Source: a virus | DNA length: 26,276 nt | IMG/VR virus record: IMGVR_UViG_3300020395_000089 | Span: 1 to 26,276 of that record | Reading direction: 5' to 3' (one strand) | Shown here: positions 23,801 through 26,276 of the stretch, one piece after another | Position numbering within the stretch: position 1 is the first letter of the stretch | Layout of the letters: each line of letters begins with the position of its first letter | Made by a program: the position numbers and the translations under genes | The notes under the pieces: model-generated | What the model saw: the letters and a program-made list of their open reading frames with translations, nothing else | What the model was told of the DNA's origin: nothing | Databases searched by the model: none

Positions 23801-26276
23801 TGAGTCTTCATGTCATCAAACGCCATTCCAGCGATTAATGCTCTATTCTTCTGAATTAACCTATATGCGTCTTTATAACGACTCCATGGGTTAGTAATAA
23901 CGTCAGATGGGAAATAGTAGTCTTCAAACTCAACAGCAATACTTGCTTCAGCAAAATCGATAATTTCTTGCTTATTATTCGCAATATTACGTTTTCCATC
24001 TAAGAATCTGTTTGCAGCGATTCCATGGAAAGCAGAAACTGGATTTCCGTAAATAACTTTCTTATTTCGGATAATTTCGTTTTCTGCAAGAGTACCACCA
24101 CTAAGTTGCGAATATGTAATCTCAGTTGTCCTTACTTCTTCAAAATCAAGGAAATCAGCGTTAATTCTGTTTGCAGAATCGTAAAGCTTAGTAGGAGTAA
24201 TAGATGATTGTGAAATGTCGTCTAGAATGACATTTGGGTTAGTTAGAGAAACTAAACGCTCAAATAGTAATCCGAAGAATGTAGATCCTTTGTTAATGAT
24301 CAATTCATCAACAGGGTCACCAGTAACAGGATCTGTGTAAGGTGCAATGTATGTAATCTGACCTGCGATCTTAGATGATGCAGAATAGATGTACTCGTTA
24401 AGTCTAAGATCAAATATACCAGTTTCAAATCTAGGAGTACCTGAAGTCTTACTTACAACCAATCTATCATTAACATTACCTTGGACATCAACGTTAGTCT
24501 CTTCAATATAGGCAGTATCACCATCGAGGTTAGTAACTGCTTCTCCAAATTCAAATATAGTATCTGAGTTAATTAGAGTAACAGATTCTACTAATGCAGC
24601 GAAGATCTCTCCTCTTACAATTTGCTCATTAAGATCAAACGTACCTGTACCACCAACTACATTAATAACATCTAGATGGTTAGTACCTGAATCAATAACT
24701 GTAGCAATAGTATCTGTAGTCTCACCCTGTATTTGCATACCTAGGGTTGGGAAGATACCATAGTTTGCATTACCACCAGAAGTGTAAAGTGCAATTCTGT
24801 AGATAGGTGTAGGTGTAACTCCTAAGATTCTATAGTTAACTTTAGAAGGTGGTTTAGGTGGCTCAGCAAATACTAAGTTACCACCAACAATTGAAAATGC
24901 TTCACCAGGAGACTGGATAACACCGTTAAGAGTTATCATCAACTGGTCTTGCTTAACGATTACTTGTTGACCTTCAACAGTAATTGGGAATTGCTTATCA
25001 ATACCATTAAATGACCCAGAGATATCATCTAGTTTCTTAACGATAGAAGTTAAGATTTCCTCAGAAGAAGTTAGACGCTTCTTACGGAAGAGAACCTCAG
25101 TATTGTTGTAGTCAGTATAGATTGGTTGTGCAGCACCGAATGATGTAATCTGGTTTACATTACTATAGTTTTGTATATTAACTTTCTTCGTAAACTCAGT
25201 ACCAATACGTCTTCCAGATACGTCCTTACCACCAGTAAGTTGTAACTGACCAAACATATTGAAACCAGCAGGATGGTTATTTTCTAATACTTGTGTCTTC
25301 CATTCAGTAATAGGAATCTCAGATTTAACAACATAAGAGAAGTTCTGATAGAAGAAACTATCCTGAATCTTCTGGACAATCTCAGAAGGCTTACCAACGT
25401 CATCAATAAATCGGCCTGGTGTCTTCGTTAGGGAGCCGATATTTAACACACCACGAGCAATCGAGAAGTTATCGATAATACCAGATGCTTTAGATATCTC
25501 ACCTTGGACTCTCTCACCAACAGCCCAATCACCAGTGTAATCAACGACCTTAAGAATCTTAGGTCCGATTTGCCAACCAGTGTTAGTAGAAACCTTACCA
25601 ATAGCAGTTTCTGTTTCTATTGAAGATCCTTGGTATACTGTCTCTCCTTCTAAGAAACGAGATGTTTCAACAACAGCAGTTGCTTTACCACCGAATACCT
25701 CAGTTAAAAGTGTCTGTCTACCAGATCCTTGAGTCAGGAATGTAACGTAAGATCCAGCTTGTGCTGATTGTAGTGTTAATCCAAATCTTAATTGGTCAGG
25801 CTCAAGACCAGATGCTTCACCAGAAATAGCATAGTAAGTCTGTCCAGCAACTAAACTGGTTAAACCTGCGGTAGATGGTTTTGGTAATTCACCAGTTGTT
25901 GATCCAATATCATCAGATCTAAATTGTACTTCAGCACCAGTGGTTATACCATGTGGGAAGTTAAACTGTAGATAGTTAAGGTCTAAGTTAACAACATAGT
26001 TAAATTCTGATTTTAGAGTAACAGTTGGTTCTGATGAGTACCCTGCACCTGGATTCTTAATTGTAATCTCAGATAGTCTGTTATTCTTAACGATTGCTAT
26101 TGCTTCAGCACCTGATCCACCACCACCTTCGATTACAACAGCAGGAGTTGAAGTATATCCAGAACCTGGGTTGGTTATCTTAATCTGAGCAAGTATTGAT
26201 GTATTAAAGAGTTGTAAGTTAACAGGGAAGGTAATCTCTGGTTTTAAGGTATAGTCATGTGAATAACCGAAACCAA
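5851..26276 (-). CDS. Giant modular tail/baseplate structural protein, gp7-like near its N-terminus (5' end outside window)
   Basis: One frame stays open from the right edge to TAA at 5851-5853, giving at least 6,807 residues (roughly 0.7 MDa). The first available in-frame start is a GTG at 25447-25449, but the frame upstream is clearly coding (Gly-rich module with GGGGSGAEA; then DWAVGERVQGEI running into it), so the true start lies beyond 26276. Domain order: Gly-rich module (about 26010-26190); gp7-like segment (25250-25360) with FSYVVKS and HPAGF; LNGVIQ/FAE module; six helical CxxD modules; two laminin-G-like domains; 31 H-x-YPR repeats; a seventh helical module; two LNGVIQ/FAE modules; Gly-rich module; terminal Ig-like domain. 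It precedes the YHYH gene by 8 bases. Role in the virion baseplate or tail is inferred from neighbours gp8 and the gp10-like gene. I see no transmembrane segment or enzymatic motif. It could instead be a long tail fibre that happens to lie in the wedge cluster. Confidence 0.95.
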   Translation of the reverse strand, partial: GFGYSHDYTLKPEITFPVNLQLFNTSILAQIKITNPGSGYTSTPAVVIEGGGGSGAEAIAIVKNNRLSEITIKNPGAGYSSEPTVTLKSEFNYVVNLDLNYLQFNFPHGITTGAEVQFRSDDIGSTTGELPKPSTAGLTSLVAGQTYYAISGEASGLEPDQLRFGLTLQSAQAGSYVTFLTQGSGRQTLLTEVFGGKATAVVETSRFLEGETVYQGSSIETETAIGKVSTNTGWQIGPKILKVVDYTGDWAVGERVQGEISKASGIIDNFSIARGVLNIGSLTKTPGRFIDDVGKPSEIVQKIQDSFFYQNFSYVVKSEIPITEWKTQVLENNHPAGFNMFGQLQLTGGKDVSGRRIGTEFTKKVNIQNYSNVNQITSFGAAQPIYTDYNNTEVLFRKKRLTSSEEILTSIVKKLDDISGSFNGIDKQFPITVEGQQVIVKQDQLMITLNGVIQSPGEAFSIVGGNLVFAEPPKPPSKVNYRILGVTPTPIYRIALYTSGGNANYGIFPTLGMQIQGETTDTIATVIDSGTNHLDVINVVGGTGTFDLNEQIVRGEIFAALVESVTLINSDTIFEFGEAVTNLDGDTAYIEETNVDVQGNVNDRLVVSKTSGTPRFETGIFDLRLNEYIYSASSKIAGQITYIAPYTDPVTGDPVDELIINKGSTFFGLLFERLVSLTNPNVILDDISQSSITPTKLYDSANRINADFLDFEEVRTTEITYSQLSGGTLAENEIIRNKKVIYGNPVSAFHGIAANRFLDGKRNIANNKQEIIDFAEASIAVEFEDYYFPSDVITNPWSRYKDAYRLIQKNRALIAGMAFDDMKTQYPGSSIPSDDKCKRDIGLFIDAITIDMYAGGNRYSRKFIQQFFDTNGNLTYVNAQAAETRFAYEKAKDRCLVALANGYSGTINAANSGDSWVAYQDLTITADPSPNDAYGTAGSNTSNTDSENCSDVQSALSTLWEFIDEALNISSLTELPDETEGTYSPHQEKCRRDLGYFIDSIAEDIGSGGNYNTVEFTKKFFDAAGVPLTNGIVGEEAEAVFAFNSARTLMYQAINNLMYWKELNTAGYNLNDPTTYSGGVAPANTFDANYASGNNQDINNCANVKSYVDTLAGIATTAMTAGNLTNVNSLALVSDGTFVANETVRTIKLAYKDKSSGLFITNDQIKGITSGAVFSAIGVNSGLKWLFAGPITGTFQNGEYLTNSTLTNTNCSQSVIIKKAELEGNKSIYIPTNGHIVATESKDFEFGTGDFTIEGWIRPAANVGTQVLVDFRRLTAAQGLNILMDGQKLKVYNGTTNTILSTDVFATTGTWYHISVCRSSGVTQAFVNGSQVGSNYVDTNDYLYGGAYVGADFNLANSWAGHIDNFVIKKGVGDRQANFTSPNTINYDLDSIVFGLDGEAPFVCSTTDCYATFCGQNSSSATAKSIDYSDRDIIVEDVDTGRAEQKRCAEIIDLNAAWIAEEAVGRMKVAFPDFTIRGDDPGNNVYGGTNLCVRDTKDYILGALIKDLQEGGDFHTIYTARTYLTASGKLDHIAAEILQSLYTWNEVFKICIDVITTTSSDLTGEYSTRLRIPNNFSTPASSNTTDEVNTLGENLLKVVAPMDQRFREGGYQLWKNRDYIAEEVAGFIQNKYEKDIDGITFDFLEMPGYGQPYCERDVKDFILPAVIADLATGGTYQTEAVIDKYLDNQQNVIHVESELNPMLDAFEHTKLLCFKAINNLLLSSGESASELGAIAPSYIQEEYYSPLYTARAAYRDENIVIDTEAYPQGPTGRNSNDRYLDAADVIWNNRRIIAKECVAIMNDLSKYENLQIPGGAVNCEDDVLDMIEAAVHDLRFDCNEKTYDAAALYVETEDNSLKHIEGEWEASITVVKILRDIMTLTMRNAFGRDYIDGTDLQTTPVQSYEQNPREVMYQKCGDAIDGNIRYIAEQAVAAGLVQFPNLLIPGGPANCVHDVTDILRSLAFNLKYGGNNWMQYSAEFYTTYNGALDHVTAQSAETIWIMNKAKEFAIRAMKGQVITNNAGHNVDQRFYDAVPRPNNSLFNSVADTGIIVAQPNNLVTRSFIAGEDKISTTDSGTGIVTNEDAVFRCVTKLPSNPIDGCLFEAGDSSSGVWFGIRDSGTYFRLRAGDGSNAYTGGANHNDNGLAMLDLQISGLSAYFDDGDHELVWEIRIGGNLGTGSGRVKLWIDGTPVGEASTPGANYTGLTGGGGIFASSNFAGYAIGGGNLVNGESATVNTFTINVGPAPKIEYDINHASYDSSSGDMVMTIGSHNQTVGTFLSLATNSINFTCDQDNNASTHSYPRSGDPAGNAAVEVIAVGATAHTVEDAEYNPENGSMSITLPFHGMTDSTMHTISDATYDPETGLLVCQSNAHGFQTGDQIQIKNGSIIFTCAQDNHSTKHGYPRAKDPAGDAWMLVEQVTTNSFTVNVGQTPKIEYNVSDANYNQIDGELELDIGQHRFVGADMHVASHAEYVATKGLLTLTVPGHKITKGEQIQIFDNSMTFTCSMDNYYSEHVYPRSTDPCSGKWLDVVESDIDGGTFTVNVGESPTVGWNPTAASFNSTTGQLTLTVGNGHGLTTGTNIKIASQSLSFTCAMDDHASVHQYPRHVDPIHNEPTPIVGVTNDAIVVNVGKTPEQQYDVNGATFTPADGKLVLTTDRKTTLRQSSDHSISTASYNGQTGLMRLKITNHGFSAGDYVKVADGGVSFTCSMDANASVHAYPRSTDPMSDKWMDIRNVSKDEFDIFVGRTPEIPFLVTDADFNPITGHMQITIGDHNLRNGQSIRFAKESLTFTCFLDAHQSLHPYPRSSGSNFSGNGGADPFYNKPCPIIHDGSPLTATTGTSYNPTTGIMTVACDSAHGLSNGDEVKFKENAVTFQCLEDNNGSNHAYPRSGDPYANRWIAVSNVGLYTFDVQVLSYAPSTNTTTHTFVQGSTGGITKKDGTITLDVGQSSDTTDHTFIPHVGYTPTSAVYNPVTGILNLTIDGHGFENGDKIKIDNNSLTFTCALDVHTTKHTYPRPSDPFSGNWFEVSNVTSQSFDVQVLTDIPQSNTTLHTFIGASPNCVHRAAIVTGGIYDHTYSTSVTNCVRHAGDSVRIKDNGLTFSCAADGYSGNHTYPRSAVTTHTPSHVGYDPNTGQLTFHVDNHGFLPYSYVKIADESLSFSCKKDITRHTPTAIDYNPTTGVAEITIGQYHGLTTNDMIMITPESLVFTCDFNGDGNVTEKKYPRATGAATSNGKDYAYDAYLPINSVSADSVFVNFNGGQGAITDTSTHTFRPGDENIECVTGVVVSAHLYPRATDPVAGKWCQIQDTTANTFVVEVLDVIPSTHVTAHAFLSATNNCITHKKDHFYDTNIPVWEIGETDHTPSTISYNPTEGSMQITVANTFLGPNEITPTMCTFYPTTGILRLTKNGHTVKNGDMLMIRDSVFTFRCDKDSQASDHRYPRPSDPVSGKWLKAFNIGSNTFDLQVGNLYGDSPISNTTTHNCTVIETGAIYHARDFVRFDENAITFTCSKDNNQSDHTYPRRSDPTYRQWLPIRNVSTTGFSVQVGKSAINDVYDHQFVSVDTNSLHRQTGTVTLDVGNGQITNPTTHSFQSAVSGALVAGGQYAHTFIPGTETYTVTNANYLPATGMMTLTIPNHGFHDGESIKINNNSLTFRCLQDSLGSPHSYPRSSDPVSGKWITISNCTDDTFDVQVLENIPSTNTTLHQFESATPNGVTRAQVVTGGNYSHKFVAPAQLTPTNVAYNPTTGVMTITSAKHGLQNGGRIKVQDGFVTMTCTQDSNQTNHSYPRKNDPYSDEWMKVSNVTEDTFDVQVLFNIPSSNTSTHSFVSAVPKSITVATMMKGNDSIKIAADGLTFTCSKDGNSTEHSYPRITDPAYNNSLRIIDDGVTRHTPTAATYTPSSGVLAMTVVKHGFSNGDFIKLDDYALHMNCTMDDNSSDHAYPRGTDPISGKWVQISNVTQDAFEVNVGTTAAAQFTPTDASYDPYTGMLELNIGSHSLKQGQHVKLADGAVTFTCDMDQNGSQHAYPRTTIDSFTPTGADFNGNTGYLTLTITNHGLDNGSLIKIADNALSLNCTMDGNTSAKTYPRSSDPISGKWKPVENVTDNTLDIFVGKSEFRSFDPQNVEYNQSNGNMVITVGPDHGIEVNDSIYINEYSMMFTCNLDSHSSDHTYPRANGVGGATANDPAFRNAINVTAVDDSTITVNVNSSPSGSSNHAHIFKPAVGKTPTNVTYSGASGVMTITIPDHGMLDGEQVLIEDNALIFTCAKDDHASEHAYPRHGDPASNKWLTISNVTQDTFRVQVLDKVPSTNTDTHTFVTAKVNSILRGTIRKGGSFSHTFVSAVGGGVTHKRDRAYDHSIEIKDVGHAEYTASGAAYNAETGVLTLTVLNNPFSNGNRIKLKPNSLVMTCDMDGNATNHSYPRKGIDPSYDKWLEVSGVSGNNLNIQVGKTSRANYLVSDATYEPTTGDMTLKIGPHGYKGGSTHTITDAGYDPISGKLTVTIPSHGFTIGDRVKIGQDSISFTCGMDGNTSVKTYPRTTDPQFNQWMPISNITHDTFEVNVGTSPQSTHNVTNANYNPTSGNMELTIGSHSLDIGDSIKIKPNSLTFTCDFNGDGNTTQKTYPRSSGASTGNGKDYVYDTAIPITAKTGTTITVNVNGNQGAITDETAHIWAGGTSAGAVISGGGYAHTFNTAAPNGLKVAHEALWIENQSLVFKCLLDDNATEHFYPRANGQGGASADDPYYDTSIPIQSVTADSVVVNVGISSNTSQHTFVRSVNAFTPTGATFTPGTGVLVLTIAGHPFANGDKIQIKDESIVFRCQQDSFNSDHAYPRKQDPASNNAWLTVTYIDANSFSVNVGTSSNTTTHNFSSAETGAIIRGVVKGGGSYTHAFVSAEDNGLMRENTTIKLDVGESHATGYGVSGASYVPGTGLLTMTIGTHQLKVGNYVKIANKSMVFRCDQDSQNSDHWYPRPTGWGGASGNDPAYNNRVEITAVTADGITVDVGTSSNTTTHAFQNANNTYSTETASYNPASGFMTLSVPREKKTASGAAYNPTSGTLELTIGAHTLTTDDTIRLLPNSLTFTCDYGGDGNVTTKTYPRAAGALTTDGADYAYNNELDITAVDQAGGTITVNVNGGQGAITDTTTHVFQSSTANGIMVGNGFINGEYVKIADNSLTFTCKKDNNVTNHSYPRSTDPSSGRWLKISNVNCDLFDVQVLTDIPSTNTTVHTFVSSNASNVQRSIVTIGGEYTHTFNSALTNGVTVGGNYTHTFADAKHNGLHRQSGKITVDVEVAQTTADMYDHTFVSALAGAVIGGGSYRHTFVSADTNGVVKANDYVMFDDFSLSFTCDLDKDETPHTYPRPTDHASNQWLPVHNVSTTKFDVGVLGFNMIPSSFLGTHSFVSAKKEGLKKQDGTITINVGKSPAGNTYQHTFVSANAGALVQGGNYRHTFVSAASNCITVANDGTQLTPTDAYYEPTSGQLTLTVAGHSLGTDDAVIIDSNSLTFTCSQDSNQTNHTYPRVTDYADGQKLPVQHVKSWAWPTRSDLDYYRSRLVDPAYSGTESSNVENELTTLVTFATDAFTNPNQIASRSYTLPTVWPVKYTPDVVARDLTITYDTSGGGQDSNGNWVGTCNETASAISTIADIYIQTISQAANNNQNYLVNNVTKTFPSAYTNSNYQSGTCYNVQSAIDTLFDSMSTTLGAGTYNNKIIANMILFNQQAISGRAFSDTQASYPSTNLTIDFCNDVLKAVRYDLITGGNAGAFAMTQDWFDGEGNFIAFQDVVRSQILFALTRCREYIKSIMYLVGTDTVWDNYDVWQPPGRLEWNQEAVEFIIDSSLNPIEFALERSSFPTEARVTFVASTDAINRVTKYEVGWDYNTDPALVTLTPEVEVGFDRAEYRIRINRANNFRRGDVLSYIPASDTSLAGLTNQPYFYCLTATAEWFEIGASYIHDGRFRILQVDTSNDGSQIMAVVQRSGITRNAPVYAIDPSDTPIQGGFNPADVIYGSVSGAESEIGRIQNNEASIRKLYTHYPITGMSTTQGGEYEIFANGETVQVQGAGSNTGFVMQTERSTDGTSLVKLQTIAGTINQNDVLEGQTTGATGTAGIPTDRFLLNVSMGAFAAGDWFFSKESNTEGYIDEYVNKSGSLTGNTGGRITIDVETIDAQWVPGDVIYGSVTSYILSVKGISGTQIQLNQYIHGTAVYELDLGVAIVDIGTNDTFRVGDEVSLLQGTAEKNPGFKATVTNYINGLELENTDPNYGIHKLWVGNVIPVGTGETIDAVTAGTNNIGKIDLGSNFPSIYANVTNVTTTTYSSYAKVVSIEQVGITAEIWVEDASGLFVDNMSVISDFGWGGAVSSARTLEGRVDRYFRGFDGSQTQFDLTISNGEAYFPDPAGHILTFVNGIMQPPGGNNSYVAFSDKIQFAEAPVIGSQFVGYYVGKLRQLDDISYEFDSLRSSFNLKRSGLFYSLTLTEGVSSNVIRPENNIIVSLNGVIQEPGLAYEIVGSRLIFAEVPRAGSTFVGFSYIGSDADVIAATVVPPIEAGDKLEIDGEEFAREVALIESSNSLITFEYTGSVKGRNAAAIAAITSGQITNANLTNSGDGYVSRPNVDVISSSGFDARIKALMGVTRIDVKTAGIGYALPNVTIDNEVPDSFTTPEGSPINGGFDVLAGEGSEYTGGAGDIEAGTIAITTDPVNVTVNQGYSAAFTVVSTVTNDQTMNYQWQKKEYGTQTWSNIIGANQSTYNTPNTTQADDSDEYRVAITASGATPVYSLSAILSVQTGATILSNFLPTQIFDDI
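5905..6180 (-). other. C-terminal Ig-like domain of the giant protein
   Basis: About 90 residues near the C-terminus: VTVNQGYSAAFTVVS, then MNYQWQKKEYG, WSNIIGA, STYNTP and DEYRVAITASG. The pattern Y-x-W-x-x ... D-x-Y-x-V is an Ig-type sandwich. The disulfide cysteines are absent, as is common in phage Ig domains. It parallels the Ig domain at the end of the next protein. Confidence 0.78.
6310..6490 (-). repeat. Gly-rich SGY module near the giant C-terminus
   Basis: TSGQITNANLTNSGDGYVSR, then RIDVKTAGIGYALPNVTI repeats the V-x-N-(P/S)G-(S/D)GY pattern of the N-terminal copy, here with the glycine run degenerated. Confidence 0.7.
6672..7150 (-). repeat. LNGVIQ/FAE modules, copies 2 and 3 in tandem
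   Basis: Copy 2 reads FDGSQTQFDLTISNG, LTFVNGIMQPPGG, KIQFAEAPVIGSQFVGYYVG. Copy 3 reads YSLTLTEGV, IIVSLNGVIQEPGLAYEIVG, RLIFAEVPRAGSTFVGFSYIG. The two are adjacent and closely similar to copy 1 near the N-terminus, so the two ends of the giant share a building block. Confidence 0.8.
8940..9425 (-). repeat. Seventh helical CxxD module, on the far side of the YPR array
   Basis: FCNDVLKAVRYDLITGGN, with the preceding TCNETASAISTIA and TCYNVQSAIDTLF helices, repeats the pattern seen at 20330-23910. It lies about 10 kb downstream of the other six copies, separated from them by the second laminin-G-like domain and the entire YPR array. Confidence 0.75.
9655..19555 (-). repeat. Array of 31 H-x-YPR repeats inside the giant protein
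   Basis: Coding repeats averaging about 107 residues between successive YPR motifs. I count 31 YPR motifs, the first at 19366-19380 and the last at 9700-9714. Consensus by eye: A-x-YNPTTG-x-LTLTI-x-x-HG, GD-x-IKI, NSLTFTC-x-x-D, H-x-YPRS-x-DP, SGKW-x-x-ISNVT, DTFDVQVL, and often THTFVSA. Four positions are nearly invariant: the Cys of FTC, an Asp three residues on, a His (sometimes Lys) and YPR. The HG-x-x-x-GD-x-I portion resembles small beta-barrel modules seen in other phage tail proteins. Function is unknown; a beta-rich rod or spacer with surface loops is the simplest reading. Copies differ enough at DNA level that the array is not a recent expansion overall. Confidence 0.93.
19555..20040 (-). 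other. Laminin-G-like domain 2 in the giant protein
   Basis: About 160 residues starting near DAVFRCVTKLPSN and containing GCLFEAGDSSSGVWFGIRD, YFRLRAGDG, DDGDHELVWEIRIGG, RVKLWIDGTPVGEA and FAGYAIGGG. The order of strands (exposed-ligand loop, then LWIDG) is that of concanavalin A-like lectin or glucanase folds. It merges directly into the first YPR repeat through the linker TFTINVGPAPK. It is divergent from domain 1. Confidence 0.72.
20330..23910 (-). repeat. Six helical CxxD modules in the giant protein
   Basis: Repeated predicted-helical units centred on C-x-x-D followed by a hydrophobic helix and a GG(N/D) turn: KCKRDIGLFIDAI ... GGN, KCRRDLGYFIDSI ... GGN, LCVRDTKDYILGAL ... GGD, YCERDVKDFILPAV ... 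GGT, NCEDDVLDMIEAAV, and NCVHDVTDILRSLA ... GGN. Several are preceded by IAEE/IAEQ helices and a proline-glycine loop (LQIPGG, LLIPGG). A related helical motif, C-x-x-V-(Q/K)-S (NCSDVQSALSTLW, NCANVKSYVDTLA), lies between units one and three. The family is not one I can name. The same pattern is common in large structural proteins of marine T4-like phages as far as I recall. Confidence 0.8.
22060..22612 (-). other. Laminin-G-like (concanavalin A-type) domain 1 in the giant protein
   Basis: About 180 residues with the laminin-G/LamG-type signature: FGTGDFTIEGWIRP, then VDFRR, LKVYNG, TGTWYHISVCRSSG, VTQAFVNGSQVG, and HIDNFVIKKG near the end. Such jelly-roll domains often bind glycans or other surface ligands. 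Here the domain interrupts the helical modules, between the second and third copies. Confidence 0.85.
24850..24995 (-). repeat. LNGVIQ/FAE module, copy 1
   Basis: FPITVEGQQV, ITLNGVIQSPGEAFSIVGG and LVFAEPP form a compact beta-module that recurs twice near the C-terminus. T4 gp10 contains a comparable VRFNGILQE stretch as I recall it, so this is probably a general T4-type baseplate or fibre building block. Confidence 0.75.
25250..25360 (-). other. gp7-like / baseplate segment in the giant protein
   Basis: The stretch FFYQNFSYVVKSEIP, then EWKTQVLENNHPAGFNMFG aligns by eye with the C-terminal part of T4 gp7, which I recall as having a YYV-x-x-I-x-S-x-x-P-x-x-x-W and HP-x-GF pattern. Similar FYQ-x-FSYV ... 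HPAG motifs also occur in other tailed-phage tail proteins, so the match alone is not decisive. The location upstream of gp8 supports it. Confidence 0.5.
26010..26190 (-). repeat. Gly-rich SGY/GGGGSGA module in the giant N-terminal part
   Basis: IKITNPGSGYTSTPAVVIEG, then GGGGSGAEAIAIV and ITIKNPGAGYSSEPTVTL. It lies upstream of the first available start codon and is direct proof that the coding frame continues to the window edge. The same module occurs in the 634-residue protein and at the end of gp8. Confidence 0.85.

Noticed and set aside
25447-25449. GTG as the start of the giant gene
   Set aside because: Coding sequence with recognisable modules continues in the same frame to the window edge, so this is an internal Val codon.

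Overview
The window looks like part of the late structural (baseplate/tail) region of a T4-type contractile-tailed phage, most plausibly a marine cyanophage or another marine T4-like myovirus. The evidence is a clear T4 gp8-type baseplate wedge protein, a neighbour whose N-terminus matches the T4 gp10 type, dense packing of genes on one strand, T4-late-promoter-like TAAATA boxes in the gene junctions, and modest G+C (about 40% by eye). The host cannot be fixed from this sequence.

Every real gene is on the minus strand, so transcription runs from the right edge to the left. In that order: (1) 26276-5851, one uninterrupted giant frame of at least 6,807 codons whose start lies beyond the right edge. 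(2) 5842-4250, a YHYH-domain protein with a C-terminal Ig-like domain. (3) 4225-2744, a protein with a gp10-type N-terminus, three beta-repeats and a C-terminal cupredoxin-like domain that keeps a full set of type-1 copper ligands. (4) 2742-838, a glycine-rich modular structural protein. (5) 803-1, the baseplate wedge protein gp8, cut by the left edge. Junctions are 8, 24, 1 and 34 bases, so the genes form one tight operon-like block. I see no tRNA, CRISPR, integrase, IS element or plus-strand gene, and no gene-free stretch over 300 bases.

The giant protein is a mosaic. From N to C it contains: a Gly-rich module; a segment resembling the C-terminal part of T4 gp7 (25250-25360); an LNGVIQ/FAE module; six helical CxxD modules with a laminin-G-like domain between the second and third; a second laminin-G-like domain; an array of about 9.9 kb holding 31 H-x-YPR repeats; a seventh helical module; two more LNGVIQ/FAE modules; another Gly-rich module; and a terminal Ig-like domain. 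Because the gp7-like segment lies upstream of gp8 and a gp10-like gene, the giant may be a hugely extended occupant of the gp7 position in the wedge. That is an inference.

Together the five genes suggest a baseplate carrying an unusual set of surface modules (laminin-G, Ig, YHYH, cupredoxin and the YPR array), probably for host-surface contact. The YPR array and the copper-site domain are the most unusual parts.
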